A stretch of 64,000 bases of DNA from Amia ocellicauda (GCF_036373705.1 NW_027102664.1:124001-188000), one strand, 5' to 3'; shown: positions 40,020 to 49,740, counted from the stretch's first letter. Notes: generated by a model not told the origin, from the sequence alone. Numbers and translations are program-made.

Positions 40020-40763
40020 ATGGAATATGCTCAGAAAATTTTTTTGATCCCTCAGGAGCAGCTTGAGAAACTGAGAAAAAATGTTGTCGGGCCAGAGCCC
40101 ATTAGACAAACGGCCGAAAACAACCTGGACTCTGAAATGAAAGCTATACAGGCCAGGGCCGATTTAAATCAGTATTCCAAAGCCCAGTTGTATACCAACA
40201 CGTTACAGCGCTACCTCCGTCTGGTTAGACAGGGTGAAAAAGATCAAAACATTTTAACTTTAACCATGGCCTCTCAAGAAAATGGTTCTGGGGCTGATGC
40301 GGGGGGAACGGTTGATAAAGATGTTGCGGTGACCGAACCTGTAGAGAGTTCAGAGGGAGATGTTGTAACGGATGTTTTGAGAAACATGCCGGCCAGAAGC
40401 AAAAGACATGCAGAATATATCCTGCACAAAATGGTTCAGAAACCGTGGGTAACGGCTTGGAATGAACAGGGTGAATTTGTTTTTAAAGGACAACTGATCA
40501 AAGGTTCACACATGTTTGATTTGTTGAAGAGTGTCACTAGCACTAATAAGGTACCCGATAGTCGCCGACCTGTAGGCTGGAATGCTTTCCTACTGGCGAT
40601 GGCCTGTCTGAACATGCCCCAATCCACAGTTCCTAACCAGGAAACGCGACAAAAAATCCGTCTGTGTAAAGAGGTGGAGCCTGATCTGACTCCGATATCT
40701 CATTACTCTGACCGTGCTGAGCGACCATCCTCAGGATCTATCCATCGTTGGGAAGCTTATTAA
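40020..40763 (+). CDS. 247-aa protein of unknown function (element 3)
   Basis: Open over the full length. It begins MEYAQKIFLIPQ and has W for R in KPWVTAW and L for Q in FLLAMAC. Confidence 0.7.
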   Translation: MEYAQKIFLIPQEQLEKLRKNVVGPEPIRQTAENNLDSEMKAIQARADLNQYSKAQLYTNTLQRYLRLVRQGEKDQNILTLTMASQENGSGADAGGTVDKDVAVTEPVESSEGDVVTDVLRNMPARSKRHAEYILHKMVQKPWVTAWNEQGEFVFKGQLIKGSHMFDLLKSVTSTNKVPDSRRPVGWNAFLLAMACLNMPQSTVPNQETRQKIRLCKEVEPDLTPISHYSDRAERPSSGSIHRWEAY

Positions 40764-40942
40764 TCTCATGTTTTTATTTGTCTCCCCTGTAAATAATGAC
40801 CCGACAAACAATTTTTTATTTTATTTTTTTTATTTTCAAATGTTGTACATTTATTTATAACATAACCCCTGCTTTGTATAAGAATTGTGTTGAATAAAAA
40901 CAAAACTAATGATTAAAAGGCTGTTTTCATTATTTTTTCACC
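40764..40942. terminator. Convergent 3' junction (element 3)
   Basis: AATAAA at 40893-40898 (plus) and TTTATT at 40850-40855 (minus-strand signal). Confidence 0.6.
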
Positions 40943-41500
40943 TTAACACGCATGACATCTATTAAAATCCTCACAAGAACACCCCATCTGTATACATGTC
41001 TGGCTAGGGTCGTAAGTCATTGTGTTATAAGGGGGGGTCCACAGTGTCCTGACAAACTCTGCCACTTTTTTATCATTTTGGCCTAAATCCTCACTGTACA
41101 AGGCCATAATATCGGGGTATGACCTTCCTTTAGATCTATTATATAAGAAAAACACACAGTGTTGACCACAAGTGAAGGTCTGAAGACTTTGTACTTGACG
41201 ACAGCTGTAAATGGTTTCTTGACAGTTGTTGAGCAGAAAGTTATTGATCTTCCGAGGGAAAGGTCTGAAATCTGGGGGGTTTCCATAGGAATCAAAAAAT
41301 TCACCACGTTGGTCCTCCCTTAGATAAATAACCAGCCAATGTTCTCCGGGCATATTTTTAGGGTGTGTGTTGATTATGTACATTGCAGGTAAATTCTTGA
41401 TCTTAAATTTAGGCAGCTGATCGCAGGCGTAGACTCCTTGAAACAGTTTCCGTGAGCCGGCCAGGGCATTCATGATGTGGTTGAGCTCTCTGGTGTTCAT
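40943..41500 (-). CDS. Adenain-like protease (element 3)
   Basis: 185 aa, open, all catalytic positions kept. The frame is also open upstream into the capsid gene, but the MNTREL ATG at 41500 sits 1 nt after the capsid stop as in the other copies. Confidence 0.88.
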   Translation of the reverse strand: MNTRELNHIMNALAGSRKLFQGVYACDQLPKFKIKNLPAMYIINTHPKNMPGEHWLVIYLREDQRGEFFDSYGNPPDFRPFPRKINNFLLNNCQETIYSCRQVQSLQTFTCGQHCVFFLYNRSKGRSYPDIMALYSEDLGQNDKKVAEFVRTLWTPPYNTMTYDPSQTCIQMGCSCEDFNRCHAC

Positions 41501-41501
41501 T

Positions 41502-42809
41502 TTAATAATAATCATACAGAACGTTTCTCCTCTGATGCACCTCAATAATGTTGTCAAACACAGCATACACGACCATATTTACAGTGCGTGGTAGAGGCTG
41601 CTTGAAACGCATCTCCAAACGCATATTGCCCGTCTTCATCAGTGAAAAATGTTGTCCACACTCTTCGTCAGGGGCCAGGTTGAAACCGTACAGGGTGTAA
41701 CCGCTGCAGTATTCCCGGCGATCGATCAGCAGAGTTTGATCCTTGAGATGGCGACCCTTAGCCAGTACTAGACTGTAATATTCACGAACCGCATTGCCGT
41801 TTTCAAAGTCAGGTTGAAAAGGTCTGGATGGAACCTGCACACCATCGACGTACAATACTATAAATTCCACGTTATAATGTTTAAAGTTAAAGGGGTTCTT
41901 GTTGTAAACCCCGGTAAATGCATCATTATCCACAAGACCTATAATAACCTGTTTTGGGAGCTGTCCTAGAAACAGATTTTCCTGGTTCATCACCCGTGTC
42001 CCTGCGGGGATACTGTGGACTTTCATATAGACTCTTTCGATCGGGTACTCGGCGTTTGCCGTCATTAACGCCTGCGCGTGTCCTAGTTTAACCGCCGGGG
42101 AGACGGACACTTTTTTCACAAACAGCGAGGCCGATAATATGGTCAGTTTATATTTTTCCGTATCAGGGGTCATCAGACAAAAAGCACTTTTACTACGGAT
42201 CATTTTAATTTTTATGTCTACCCCGTTGAGCATGAGTTTTTCTTGGAAAAATATGTCTGCATGGATATGCCCCATTAGCTCAAAGGTCCTCCCTTCTGTT
42301 GAAGAGGCAGTTCTTTTTTGCAAACCCTTATTGAGTCCCTCTGGATCCTTGTCGTCCATAGCTTCCGAGATGTCTTTGAAGAAAAGGCCGGGGCTGAACT
42401 GTTTGCTTAGGGTCTCCTCACTATAATTAAGTTTACACTCCATCATGGCTCTATAGGGGTAAGTATTGCTGCTTTGACTAATGAGCCGATCTCTTAGGGT
42501 CACATCCACCTGTGAAAACATGGTGGCCACCGGGTAATTGATGACCCCAGCGATGGCCGTCTTCTCGATTGCATCGCCATCCTAATCAGTCACTTTACAG
42601 TTCATTAAAATAAATGTGTTATTCAAATCAGTATAATCCTCGCCATTGCCAGCTATAAAAAACTCCAGAGGGGCCGTGTTTGAAATTGCAGATAGAGGGG
42701 GAATCTCTACATATATGATCTTATCTATACTCGTTTGAGTGTATGGAACTGTAAACAGATCCAGTTCTGATTTGACGCATACTTCCGATAGACTGTGGAA
42801 AAAAGACAT
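41502..42809 (-). pseudogene. Major capsid protein, single nonsense codon (element 3)
   Basis: Best-preserved copy of the capsid gene: 436 codons in one frame from ATG 42809 to the stop at 41502, interrupted only by TAG at 42582-42584. The double-jelly-roll major capsid proteins of Polintons form the hexon-like shell. Recognisable segments are LFTVPYTQTSIDK near the start, FILMNCKVTD, VDVTLGDRLI-type strand, NTYPYRAMMECKLNY, QVIIGLVDNDAFTGVYNKNP, YVDGVQVPSRPFQPDF and VYAVFDNIIEV at the end. The stop is shared with element 1. The long downstream frame 41502-42530 starts at a GTG and is probably not translated alone. Confidence 0.87.
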
Positions 42810-42811
42810 GT

Positions 42812-43299
42812 TTAAAAGATGTATCCTGAGGCTCTATTTTTCTTTCTTTGAGACTTTCTTTTTGCAGGTTTTTTCTTGTGCTGCTTCCTTCTCCGAGTGT
42901 TTCCACGATATGTTGGAGAATGAGAGATTCTTCGTTTTTTGTTAGCCACGGATCTTCGTCGCCCTGGTGGACACATGCTGTTTCTTCTTTTACCCCCCCT
43001 CCTCGCCATTACCATGAGACCCGAACCCTCCTGATGCTCATGGCTAGCTGCCCGGTTCATAACATTGGTGAACACGTCACTAACAATATTTTTAGCCGCT
43101 GATTTCAAGTGGGGTCTGGCTATAGCAAAGCCTCTCTTAAGCAGGGGTACGGCCATTCTAAAGAGACCACGAAAGAGTCCTCCTAGACCGGCGCCATACA
43201 TTGTGGGGGCTCCTACAAAACCGGGCAAGCCGTTCCATCTTGCATCTTGTAATAATCCACATAGGCGCTAGGATCTACATAACCCCTCGAGGTAGCCAT
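42812..43299 (-). pseudogene. Small basic virion-like protein, frameshifted (element 3)
   Basis: Carries the same 1-nt shortening near the start as element 2. The rest (PGFVGAPTMYGAGLGG onwards) is open for 138 codons. Confidence 0.72.
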
Positions 43300-43300
43300 T

Positions 43301-44022
43301 TTAATAATGTACACACTGTTTCAGGGGTCGAAAATGTAGTTTGACATTAACTTTACCGAAGCGGAAGGGTACGTTGATATTCTGATCCGATTTTACTTCG
43401 ATCGTGATGTTGTCAAAGTGGGTCATTGAGACTGGTACGTAGTGTGGTTTGTCATAAGTAATTGTGACCATGTCATTGCTTTTACCTTTAATAAGTACAT
43501 TTCTCAAAAGGGGGACATAACTATCCCAGACCCTCTGGTGGGTTATGATATCCGTATACACATAAAGAGTGTAAAAGCAGCCACACCACTTCTGAGAACC
43601 TGCTCTCTGTGTCAGAATAGAACCCTAATATACGCCCCAGTTGGCCGCTGGTTTGAATGCTAATACCTGGTTTTGACACCTTGTACACTCTGTTTTTAAT
43701 AGGGTTGTAATATAGCTTGATGTTGGGGGTGCCTTCTGAGAACTGTTTATGCATCTCATCTAATATTTTATCCACATTGTCATAATAACCTCCTTGTATC
43801 GTGAATGTCCATTGACTCTTTTTAACATCATCAAAAATGGCGAAAGTGGCATCCTTATCTTGTAAAACAGCCCAAGTGTAAGGATACTGTATTTCCGCCA
43901 ACCCCACTTCCCACGACCCCCTTAGATCTATAGATTTTCCAAATTCCAAATATTTCATTTTTAGGGTATATATCGAGAGAGGCGTTACTGGGTAGAGTCA
44001 CGTAGAAGCCTCCTGATTCGAT
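43301..44022 (-). pseudogene. Penton/minor capsid protein, start lost and frameshifted (element 3)
   Basis: The start ATG has become ATC (44020-44022; IESGGFY). An 11-nt net loss near 43946 removes the SSYTVQ segment and shifts the frame, and the common mid-gene frame change near 43580 is present. The most damaged penton copy. Confidence 0.82.
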
Positions 44023-44068
44023 CTTGAGTATCGAAAGTAATGCCCCCAACACACCCGCGGGCATGTTG

Positions 44069-45121
44069 TTATGAGGATTGAATATCGCAAACCTGTTGTT
44101 CCGGGACCCAACTATTGAACTTTTCAGGCCATCCAAGCCATTTCATCAACACATATTTTTTCCGGTTCTGGGTTTTTTCAGCTAATATCTTTTCAACTCT
44201 GTATACACTGTCTTTACCCACAATAATTTTTTGTAACTCGGCTTCGTAAAACGTTCCTTCTATATTCTCCCCGTCATAGTCTTTTAACCGGTACACGGGG
44301 GGGTCTCTAGCCAACTGTTTGGTAACTGTAAAAGTACTCCTTAGCTTTGAAACGCGAACCACATCACAGATGTTGAACTTATAAGTAGTTTTTCCCTTCT
44401 TAATAAATGGTCCGTATAATTTTTTATAGACCTTAAAAGAATTACTTTGATCCACATCTATAGGCTTCATTTTAATACTGGTGTGATACCCTTGGTTGTA
44501 AGTATCGATAAAATCCTGAACTTTATCAAAATACTTGAACGTGTTGACCGCTGTAAAATATCTCCACATTTTGGTCTTTATGGTGCGGTTAAACCTCTCC
44601 ACTACCGATGCCTTAAGCTCATTACCGGTGGTGAAATGATGTATTTTGTGTCTCTTCAGTAGATTCTGAAATTCTCTGTTGAGAAACTCTTTTCCTTTAT
44701 CAGTCTGCAGTTTTTTAGGACATCGACCCTGGGACAATATATCCTCAAAGGCCCTTGTCACCGCCCGACCTGTTGTATTATGTAGAATGCGAGCCCAGGC
44801 ATATTTTGATAACACATCGATACACATCAACATCAATTTGTGACCATTGTTATGTTTTGATAAATTTGACATATCGACTAGATCCATTTGCCATTGTGAG
44901 TCTATGTCAGTTGCATATACGCGGTTTCTTTTAAAGTTAATCCTGAGAGGTTTATGTAAGGTATAGGCGTCTTGTTCCCGTAACCATTCTGAAACAACCA
45001 CATCATTAACCTTCACTCCGGCCTCAGCGAGTCCTCTTTGAAAACCCTTCTTACCCGCCAAACCCCCAATCTTGGCTGGGTTGTAGTATAGTTCCTGCAT
45101 TTGGGGAGCTTGCCGAGTCAT
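44069..45121 (-). CDS. Integrase with 13-codon in-frame deletion (element 3)
   Basis: 350 aa from MTRQ. Catalytic Asp, Asp and Glu and the chromodomain are present. Thirty-nine bases between two AAAA runs are missing near 44333, removing FAKGYEETFSDEY between the core and the chromodomain. This may or may not affect activity. Confidence 0.9.
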   Translation of the reverse strand: MTRQAPQMQELYYNPAKIGGLAGKKGFQRGLAEAGVKVNDVVVSEWLREQDAYTLHKPLRINFKRNRVYATDIDSQWQMDLVDMSNLSKHNNGHKLMLMCIDVLSKYAWARILHNTTGRAVTRAFEDILSQGRCPKKLQTDKGKEFLNREFQNLLKRHKIHHFTTGNELKASVVERFNRTIKTKMWRYFTAVNTFKYFDKVQDFIDTYNQGYHTSIKMKPIDVDQSNSFKVYKKLYGPFIKKGKTTYKFNICDVVRVSKLRSTFTVTKQLARDPPVYRLKDYDGENIEGTFYEAELQKIIVGKDSVYRVEKILAEKTQNRKKYVLMKWLGWPEKFNSWVPEQQVCDIQSS

Positions 45122-45293
45122 TCTGTCAAATAACCACACAGACCCACACTATGCGCAAAGTTTTTATACAAGGTTTTTTATTCAACTTCAGGAGAGCAGA
45201 TACCCCTTTTTAGACATTTGAGAAAAGTATAACATACACAACAATTTTTTCTACGGTCCAGACAAAAAGAAATCAGATGATTGGTTACTTGAT
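45122..45293 (-). terminator. 3' region of right-end genes (element 3)
   Basis: Minus-strand AATAAA as TTTATT at 45177-45182. Confidence 0.5.
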
Positions 45294-45812
45294 CTATATC
45301 AACAAATATACCTGTTTCTTTATCTTGTAGGCACACACCTCAGTTACATATGTAAATAAAACAACAATATGACCTATTTTAAAAGTAAACAGAGGTGTAT
45401 TAAACATGCTCAGTAAAAGGTCATACAGATGTTGATGAAATGGCCTAATATCATTCTTGGCCCCCTTGAGCGCTTCATCCCAGTGTTCGTACCCCCCGGT
45501 CTTTGTTACAGCAGCCATTAACTTTTCCAGGTTTGAAAGTTGATCCTCATCGATGGTTAAATCTGTAGAGAAAAGGCTCGCGTTGGCTACTTTTCTGTCA
45601 AGCACATGGTGTAATAGCGCTCTCAGGTTAGCTGCAGAGTGTTGATGACAGAACCAGTTGCAGAAGCAGTCCAGGGTCTGAGGTCTTGGAGAGTAACCGC
45701 AGTCAAAGGGTTCCAGAGTGTATACAAAATCTGGGGAATAGAACCAGGGGTGATCCCGGGTTTGAAGAGGCCTGTAGAGCCTGTCGACGTCCGCAGCTTT
45801 CAGGTAAGACAT
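45294..45812 (-). CDS. Chimeric frame: head of 282-aa protein fused to Bcl-2-like candidate (element 3)
   Basis: A deletion of roughly 750 bp with its junction near 45674 joins the first 46 codons of the 282-aa gene (to SPRPQT) in frame to the Bcl-2-like gene from about codon 5 (LDCFCNWFCH). The result is a 172-aa open frame under the promoter of the 282-aa gene, without the Cys/His motif. Whether it is expressed cannot be seen. Confidence 0.7.
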   Translation of the reverse strand: MSYLKAADVDRLYRPLQTRDHPWFYSPDFVYTLEPFDCGYSPRPQTLDCFCNWFCHQHSAANLRALLHHVLDRKVANASLFSTDLTIDEDQLSNLEKLMAAVTKTGGYEHWDEALKGAKNDIRPFHQHLYDLLLSMFNTPLFTFKIGHIVVLFTYVTEVCAYKIKKQVYLLI

Positions 45813-45847
45813 TCTCTTTAATTTTCAACCATGATTGAATTGTTGCG

Positions 45848-45875
45848 CCTTTTATCCTATCTCTTCACTACGTCA
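45848..45875 (-). promoter_or_regulatory. Promoter candidate of the chimeric gene (element 3)
   Basis: GGATAAAAGG at 45848-45857 and TGACGTA (minus) at 45869-45875, same spacing as in elements 1 and 2. Confidence 0.5.
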
Positions 45876-45890
45876 CGACACACCGCCCTC

Positions 45891-46601
45891 TTAGAAGAGA
45901 GTAGCCCCTGAGCCGTCAGACCCCCCTCCAAAACCCCACACGTCGTCTGTTTTATCATCGTCGTCGTCATTCAAGGGGGATATATAATCCATAATCCAGC
46001 ATATTCTCCTTCTAACCAAATCCAGTTGCGAACATTTGGTCAAGATGTCAAAACCATCATTTATACAGTTTATGACCTCTTTCAAGAACGGCCAGTCCAC
46101 GGCGTCAAACATAATTTCAGTAACCTGTTTTTCTGGATCCTCCACACCCCCTTCAATAGGGTTTGTAATCAGGGTACTGCTAAACAAAACCTTACGATCT
46201 GTAGTTAGAGATAGACTCTTCACCACTCTACCGTAGTTCTGCAAGCTTTCCCATTCACACCTTTCAAAACCCTGAGTCGGAGACTCCATTTCGCATTCTC
46301 TTGGACCCTCTTGCAAGCCTTCTAGAGTCTTATCCACAAGCCCCAGATCTCTCCAGGCCATCACCTTCAACCAGTCCTCATAAGAGTATTCAATTACCGT
46401 CTCAAAAGGTTCCAACTTACCCTCCTTCTCTCCCAAAGCAAAAAGCTCCACTCCAACATAGCTGGGATCCCTTTTAAAGCGGTAACCCCGTCGAGCCCCC
46501 CAGAACAACACCCAGGAGCATTCAATCTTCAAATTGGTGAGTACAGGAACCCTTGCCCGGGATTGTTTCTTGCGGGGTTTCATGTTGATGTCGCTGGACA
46601 T
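45891..46601 (-). CDS. 236-aa right-end protein, unknown function (element 3, full length)
   Basis: Only full copy in the window. It has a basic start (MKPRKKQSRARVPVL), a conserved-looking WVLFWGARRGYRFKRDPSYVGVEL segment, then an EYSYEDWLKVMAW helix, a Cys-containing helical second half (VINCINDGFDILTKCSQLDLVRRRICWIMDYI), and an acidic Asp run followed by a Gly/Ser-rich tail. No family recognised. As the gene nearest the right repeat, with its own TATTTAAG box at 46669-46675, it is a candidate early accessory gene. Elements 1 and 2 retain only parts. Confidence 0.68.
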   Translation of the reverse strand: MSSDINMKPRKKQSRARVPVLTNLKIECSWVLFWGARRGYRFKRDPSYVGVELFALGEKEGKLEPFETVIEYSYEDWLKVMAWRDLGLVDKTLEGLQEGPRECEMESPTQGFERCEWESLQNYGRVVKSLSLTTDRKVLFSSTLITNPIEGGVEDPEKQVTEIMFDAVDWPFLKEVINCINDGFDILTKCSQLDLVRRRICWIMDYISPLNDDDDDKTDDVWGFGGGSDGSGATLF

Positions 46602-46720
46602 GTTGAAGAAGCGGGATGTTTCTGATGCTGAGAATTAAAGAGGTATTGCCTAAAAGCAGCGCGGGTTCTTAAATAGAGAGGAGAGTTTCGGGGCGTTGCC
46701 TTCAGAGGGGTGGGGGTATT
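46602..46720 (-). promoter_or_regulatory. Right-end promoter region, element 3
   Basis: TATTTAA (minus; 46669-46675) about 70 nt before the ATG at 46601, adjacent to the terminal repeat with its CRE-like motifs. Confidence 0.45.
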
Positions 46721-46904
46721 TATGGGTGGCCTTGATGTTCAGGGTTTTATGGGTGTACACTTTCTGACGGATATGACGTAGGAATAATTAAGGAAATAAC
46801 TCTACCTAAAATCACGCCCCCCAATTATGACGTAGGAATATTAATAAGCTTAGGGCATACGTCATAACAAAATAGGCTGCGCCCAAAAAACCCTACTATC
46901 TACT
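46721..46904 (-). repeat. Right terminal inverted repeat, element 3
   Basis: Inverted match to 31229-31412 with a few mismatches; ends ACTATCTACT. Confidence 0.95.
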
Positions 46905-46910
46905 CTTATG
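46905..46910. repeat. Target site duplication CTTATG, right of element 3
   Basis: Direct repeat of 31223-31228, continuing into TAGTTGAAGGCGCAG host sequence. Confidence 0.95.
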
Positions 46911-47220
46911 TAGTTGAAGGCGCAGTATAGCTCTGATAGTCTGGTGGTGACGGAAGACCACCAGCCGTTTGAACAAGCCATTCAGCATCACCTTGTTGGG
47001 CTAAGTGCAGGCACTGTCAGAGCGCAGGGCGTCCTGCCTTTGAAAGAGTTTCCGAAGTGTCCTGATGTGCCCTTTAGCAATGCCAAACAGGTCTGTGAAA
47101 ATGGCATCCTTTCGCGGCACTTCAGACGCCATCTCACAGTCTAGCCGACCTGAAATGCCTGAGCCCGTTTTACCAGCAGGCTTCAACGGTAACCGTTTGA
47201 AGCAAGACGTGGCGGTGTCA

Positions 47221-47293
47221 GTTTCCGTAGTGTAGCGGTTATCACGTTCGCCTAACACGCGAAAGGTCCCCGGTTCGAAACCGGGCGGAAACA
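47221..47293 (+). tRNA. tRNA-Val (AAC)
   Basis: Perfect cloverleaf: acceptor GTTTCCG/CGGAAAC, anticodon stem TTCGC/GCGAA, loop CTAACAC, intact A and B boxes, TTTT about 20 nt downstream. Best AAC copy in the window. Confidence 0.92.
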
Positions 47294-47457
47294 GCCTGCT
47301 GTGGGCCGGCCCTTTTCGTCCTGTTTGCCCTCGTGGTTCCCCGGAGGCGGTGGGTAGCTTTTCTTCATTGGAGTGCCCGAAATCGGTGCTCTCAGAGCGT
47401 CCGTCCGTCGACAGGTTGAAATTGTAAACGCTGGTGTAGCCACTTTTAATTAAAATC

Positions 47458-47529
47458 TGATGATGATGATGATGATGATGTTGTTGTTGTTGTTCTTGTT
47501 GTCATCGTGATCGCCGTCATTATTATTGT
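47458..47529 (+). repeat. Triplet microsatellite (TGA)n(TTG)n
   Basis: About eight TGA then TTG repeats and a TTC interruption. Confidence 0.8.
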
Positions 47530-47859
47530 TAAAGTAAAGCAGTAGTTAGATTTGTTGCTATCGTAAGGTGTAGAAGGCACAATAGCTCTGTGATTGTCTG
47601 ATGGTGGCACAAGACGAGCAGCAGCTGTTTGAACAAGCCATTGAGCATCACCTTGTTGGGGTAAGTGTAAGTCTTGTCATAGCTCAGGGCATTCTTCCTT
47701 TAAAAGAGTTTCCAAAGTGTCCTGATGTGCCCTTGAGCAATGCAATATAGGTCAGTGAAAATAGAAACCTTTATCTCACAGGCAGGCCCACGGGAAACGC
47801 CTGTGCGCGTTTTACCAGCCTGCTTCGATGGGAGCCAATCGAAACCCCAGGACAGGTTG

Positions 47860-47932
47860 GTTTCTGTAGTGTAGTGGCTATCATGTTCGCCTCACACGCG
47901 AAAAGTCCCCGGTTCGAAACTTGGCAGAAACA
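47860..47932 (+). tRNA. tRNA-Val (CAC), altered with compensated acceptor
   Basis: CAC anticodon. Acceptor GTTTCTG pairs perfectly with CAGAAAC, both sides changed relative to the other copies. The T-stem is damaged (CCCGG with CTTGG), so function is doubtful. Confidence 0.72.
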
Positions 47933-48157
47933 ACCCGCGGTGCACGCGTGCCAGTGCCGTGTTACCCGTCCTCATCTCTCTGCCCCATGGCCGGCTGTCG
48001 TTTTCTCTTCCTCGGAGTGGCAAGAAATCCTGACCTTGAGAACAAATGATCGCAGAAGGGTAGCTTTGCGAGGCGCTGGAACTGACACTTTTAAAATCGA
48101 TACATGTCGTTGCTGTTGCAATACGACCGTAGCAGGATCGGTGACATTGCTGTTACT

Positions 48158-48163
48158 CTTATG
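48158..48163. other. Unoccupied target site CTTATG
   Basis: GTTACTCTTATGTAGTTGAAGG without element, in the CAC unit that begins at 47860. Confidence 0.9.
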
Positions 48164-48395
48164 TAGTTGAAGGCACAAAATAGCTCTGATAGTCTGGTGG
48201 TGACGGAAGACCACCAGCCGTTTGAACAAGCCATTCAGCATCACCTTGTTGGGCTAAGTGCAGGCACTGTCTGATCGCAGGGCGTCCTGCCTTTGAAAGA
48301 GTTTCCGAAGTATCCCGAAATCGGTGCACTCAGAGCGTCCGTCCGTCGACAGGTTGAAATTGTAAACGCTGGTGTAGCCACTTTTAATTAAAATC

Positions 48396-48491
48396 TGATG
48401 ATGATGATGATGATGTTGTTGTTGTTCTTGTTGATGTTGTTGTTGTTGTTGTTGTTCTTGTTGTCGTCGTAGTCGCCGTCATTATTAATGT
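48396..48491 (+). repeat. Triplet microsatellite (TGA)n(TTG)n
   Basis: Longest triplet tract of the window, with a second GATG block inside the TTG run. Confidence 0.8.
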
Positions 48492-48821
48492 TAAAGTAAA
48501 GCAGTAGTTAGATTTGTTGCTACCGTAAGGTGCAGAAGGCACAATAGCTCTGTGATTGTCTGATGGTGGCACAAGACGAGCAGCAGCTGTTTGAACAAGC
48601 CATTGAGCATCACCTTGTTGGGGTAAGTGTAAGTCTTGTCATTGCTCAGGGCGTTCTTCCTTTGAAAGAGTTTCCAAAGTGTCCTGATGTGCCCTTGAGC
48701 AATGCAAAATAGGTCAGTGAAAATAGAAACCTTTATCTCACAGGCTGGCCCACGGGAAACGCCTGTGTGCATTTTACCAGCCGGCTTCGATAGGAGTTAT
48801 TCGAAACACCAGGACGGGTTG

Positions 48822-48894
48822 GTTTCCGTAGTGTAGTGGCTATCACGTTCGCCTAACGCACGAAAGGTCCCCGGTTTGAAACCGGGCGGAAAGA
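48822..48894 (+). tRNA. tRNA-Val (AAC), decayed hybrid
   Basis: The 5' half matches CAC copies (GTGGCTATCACGTTCGCC) and the 3' half the decayed AAC copy at 12524 (CTAACGCACGAA, GGTTTGAAACC). The acceptor ends CGGAAAG, giving a G-G mismatch. It looks like a recombinant of the two unit types. Confidence 0.7.
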
Positions 48895-49058
48895 GCCTGC
48901 TGTGGGCCGGCCCTTTTCGTCCTGCTTGCCCTCGTGGTTCCCCGGAGGTGGTAGGTGGCTTTCCTTCATTGGAGTTCCCGAAATTGTTGGACTCAGAGCG
49001 TCCGTCCGTCGACAGGTTGAAATTGTAAACGCTGGTGTAGCCACTTTTAATTAAAATC

Positions 49059-49142
49059 TGATGATGATGTTATTGTTGTTGTTGTTGTTGTTGTTGTTCT
49101 TGTTTTTCTTTTTGTCGTCGTGGTCGCCGTCATTATTATTGT
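49059..49142 (+). repeat. Triplet microsatellite (TGA)n(TTG)n
   Basis: TGA run, TTATTG, then TTG/TTC repeats; equivalent to 12761-12831 and 14002-14083. Confidence 0.8.
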
Positions 49143-49454
49143 TAAAGTAAAGCTACCGTAAGGTGTAGAAGGCACAATAGCTCTGTGATTGTCTGATGGT
49201 GGCACAAGACGAGCAGCAGCTGTTTGAACAAGCCATTGAGCATCACCTTGTTGGGGTAAGTGTAAGTCTTGTCATAGCTCAGGGCGTTCTTCCTTTGAAA
49301 GAGTTTCCAAAGTGTCCTGATGTGTCCTTGAGCAATGCAAAATAGGTCAGTGAAAATAGAAACCTTTATCTCACAGGCTGGCCCACGGGAAACGCCTGTG
49401 CGCGTTTTACCAGCCGGCTTCGATGGGAGCCATTCGAAACACCAGGACAGGTCG

Positions 49455-49527
49455 GTTTCCGTAGTGTAGTGGCTATCACGTTCGCCTCACACGCGAAAGG
49501 TCCCTGGTTCGAAACCGGGCGGAAACA
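49455..49527 (+). tRNA. tRNA-Val (CAC) adjoining element 4
   Basis: Complete cloverleaf with CAC anticodon and the CCTGG T-stem variant. It ends 213 bp before element 4. Confidence 0.85.
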
Positions 49528-49734
49528 ACCCGCGGTGCACGCGTGCTAGTGCCGTGTTATCTGTCCCTGTAACGCGGCCGGCCATCCCTCGGAGTGTCAA
49601 GAAATCCTGACCTTGAGAACAAACAATCACAGAAGGGTAGCTTTGCGAGGCGCTGGAACTGACAGTTTTAAAATCGATACATGTTGTTGCTGTTACAATA
49701 CGACCGTAGCAGGATCGGCGACATTGCTGTTACT

Positions 49735-49740
49735 CTTATG
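49735..49740. repeat. Target site duplication CTTATG, left of element 4
   Basis: GTTACTCTTATG directly before AGTAGATAGTAGGG. Confidence 0.92.

Larger units (their letters stand above)
31229..46904 (+). mobile_element. Element 3: Polinton/adintovirus-like provirus, both ends present
   Basis: The only copy with both termini in the window, 15,676 bp. Open here: PolB after the shared stop, ATPase, 111-aa, 247-aa, protease, integrase (with a 13-codon in-frame deletion) and the 236-aa gene. Broken: spliced gene, PolB N-terminal part, capsid (one TAG), basic protein and penton. The 282-aa gene has been largely deleted and fused to the Bcl-2-like gene. Confidence 0.95.
46911..49734. repeat. Host tRNA-Val tandem repeat array between elements 3 and 4
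   Basis: About 2.8 kb with four tRNA-Val copies, three triplet tracts and one empty site. Its first unit matches the start of the 10567-14685 array closely (for example GCAATGCCAAACAGGTC), as expected if the element 1-2 interval and the element 3-4 interval are copies of each other. A tRNA-less unit has its junction near 48315. Confidence 0.85.
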
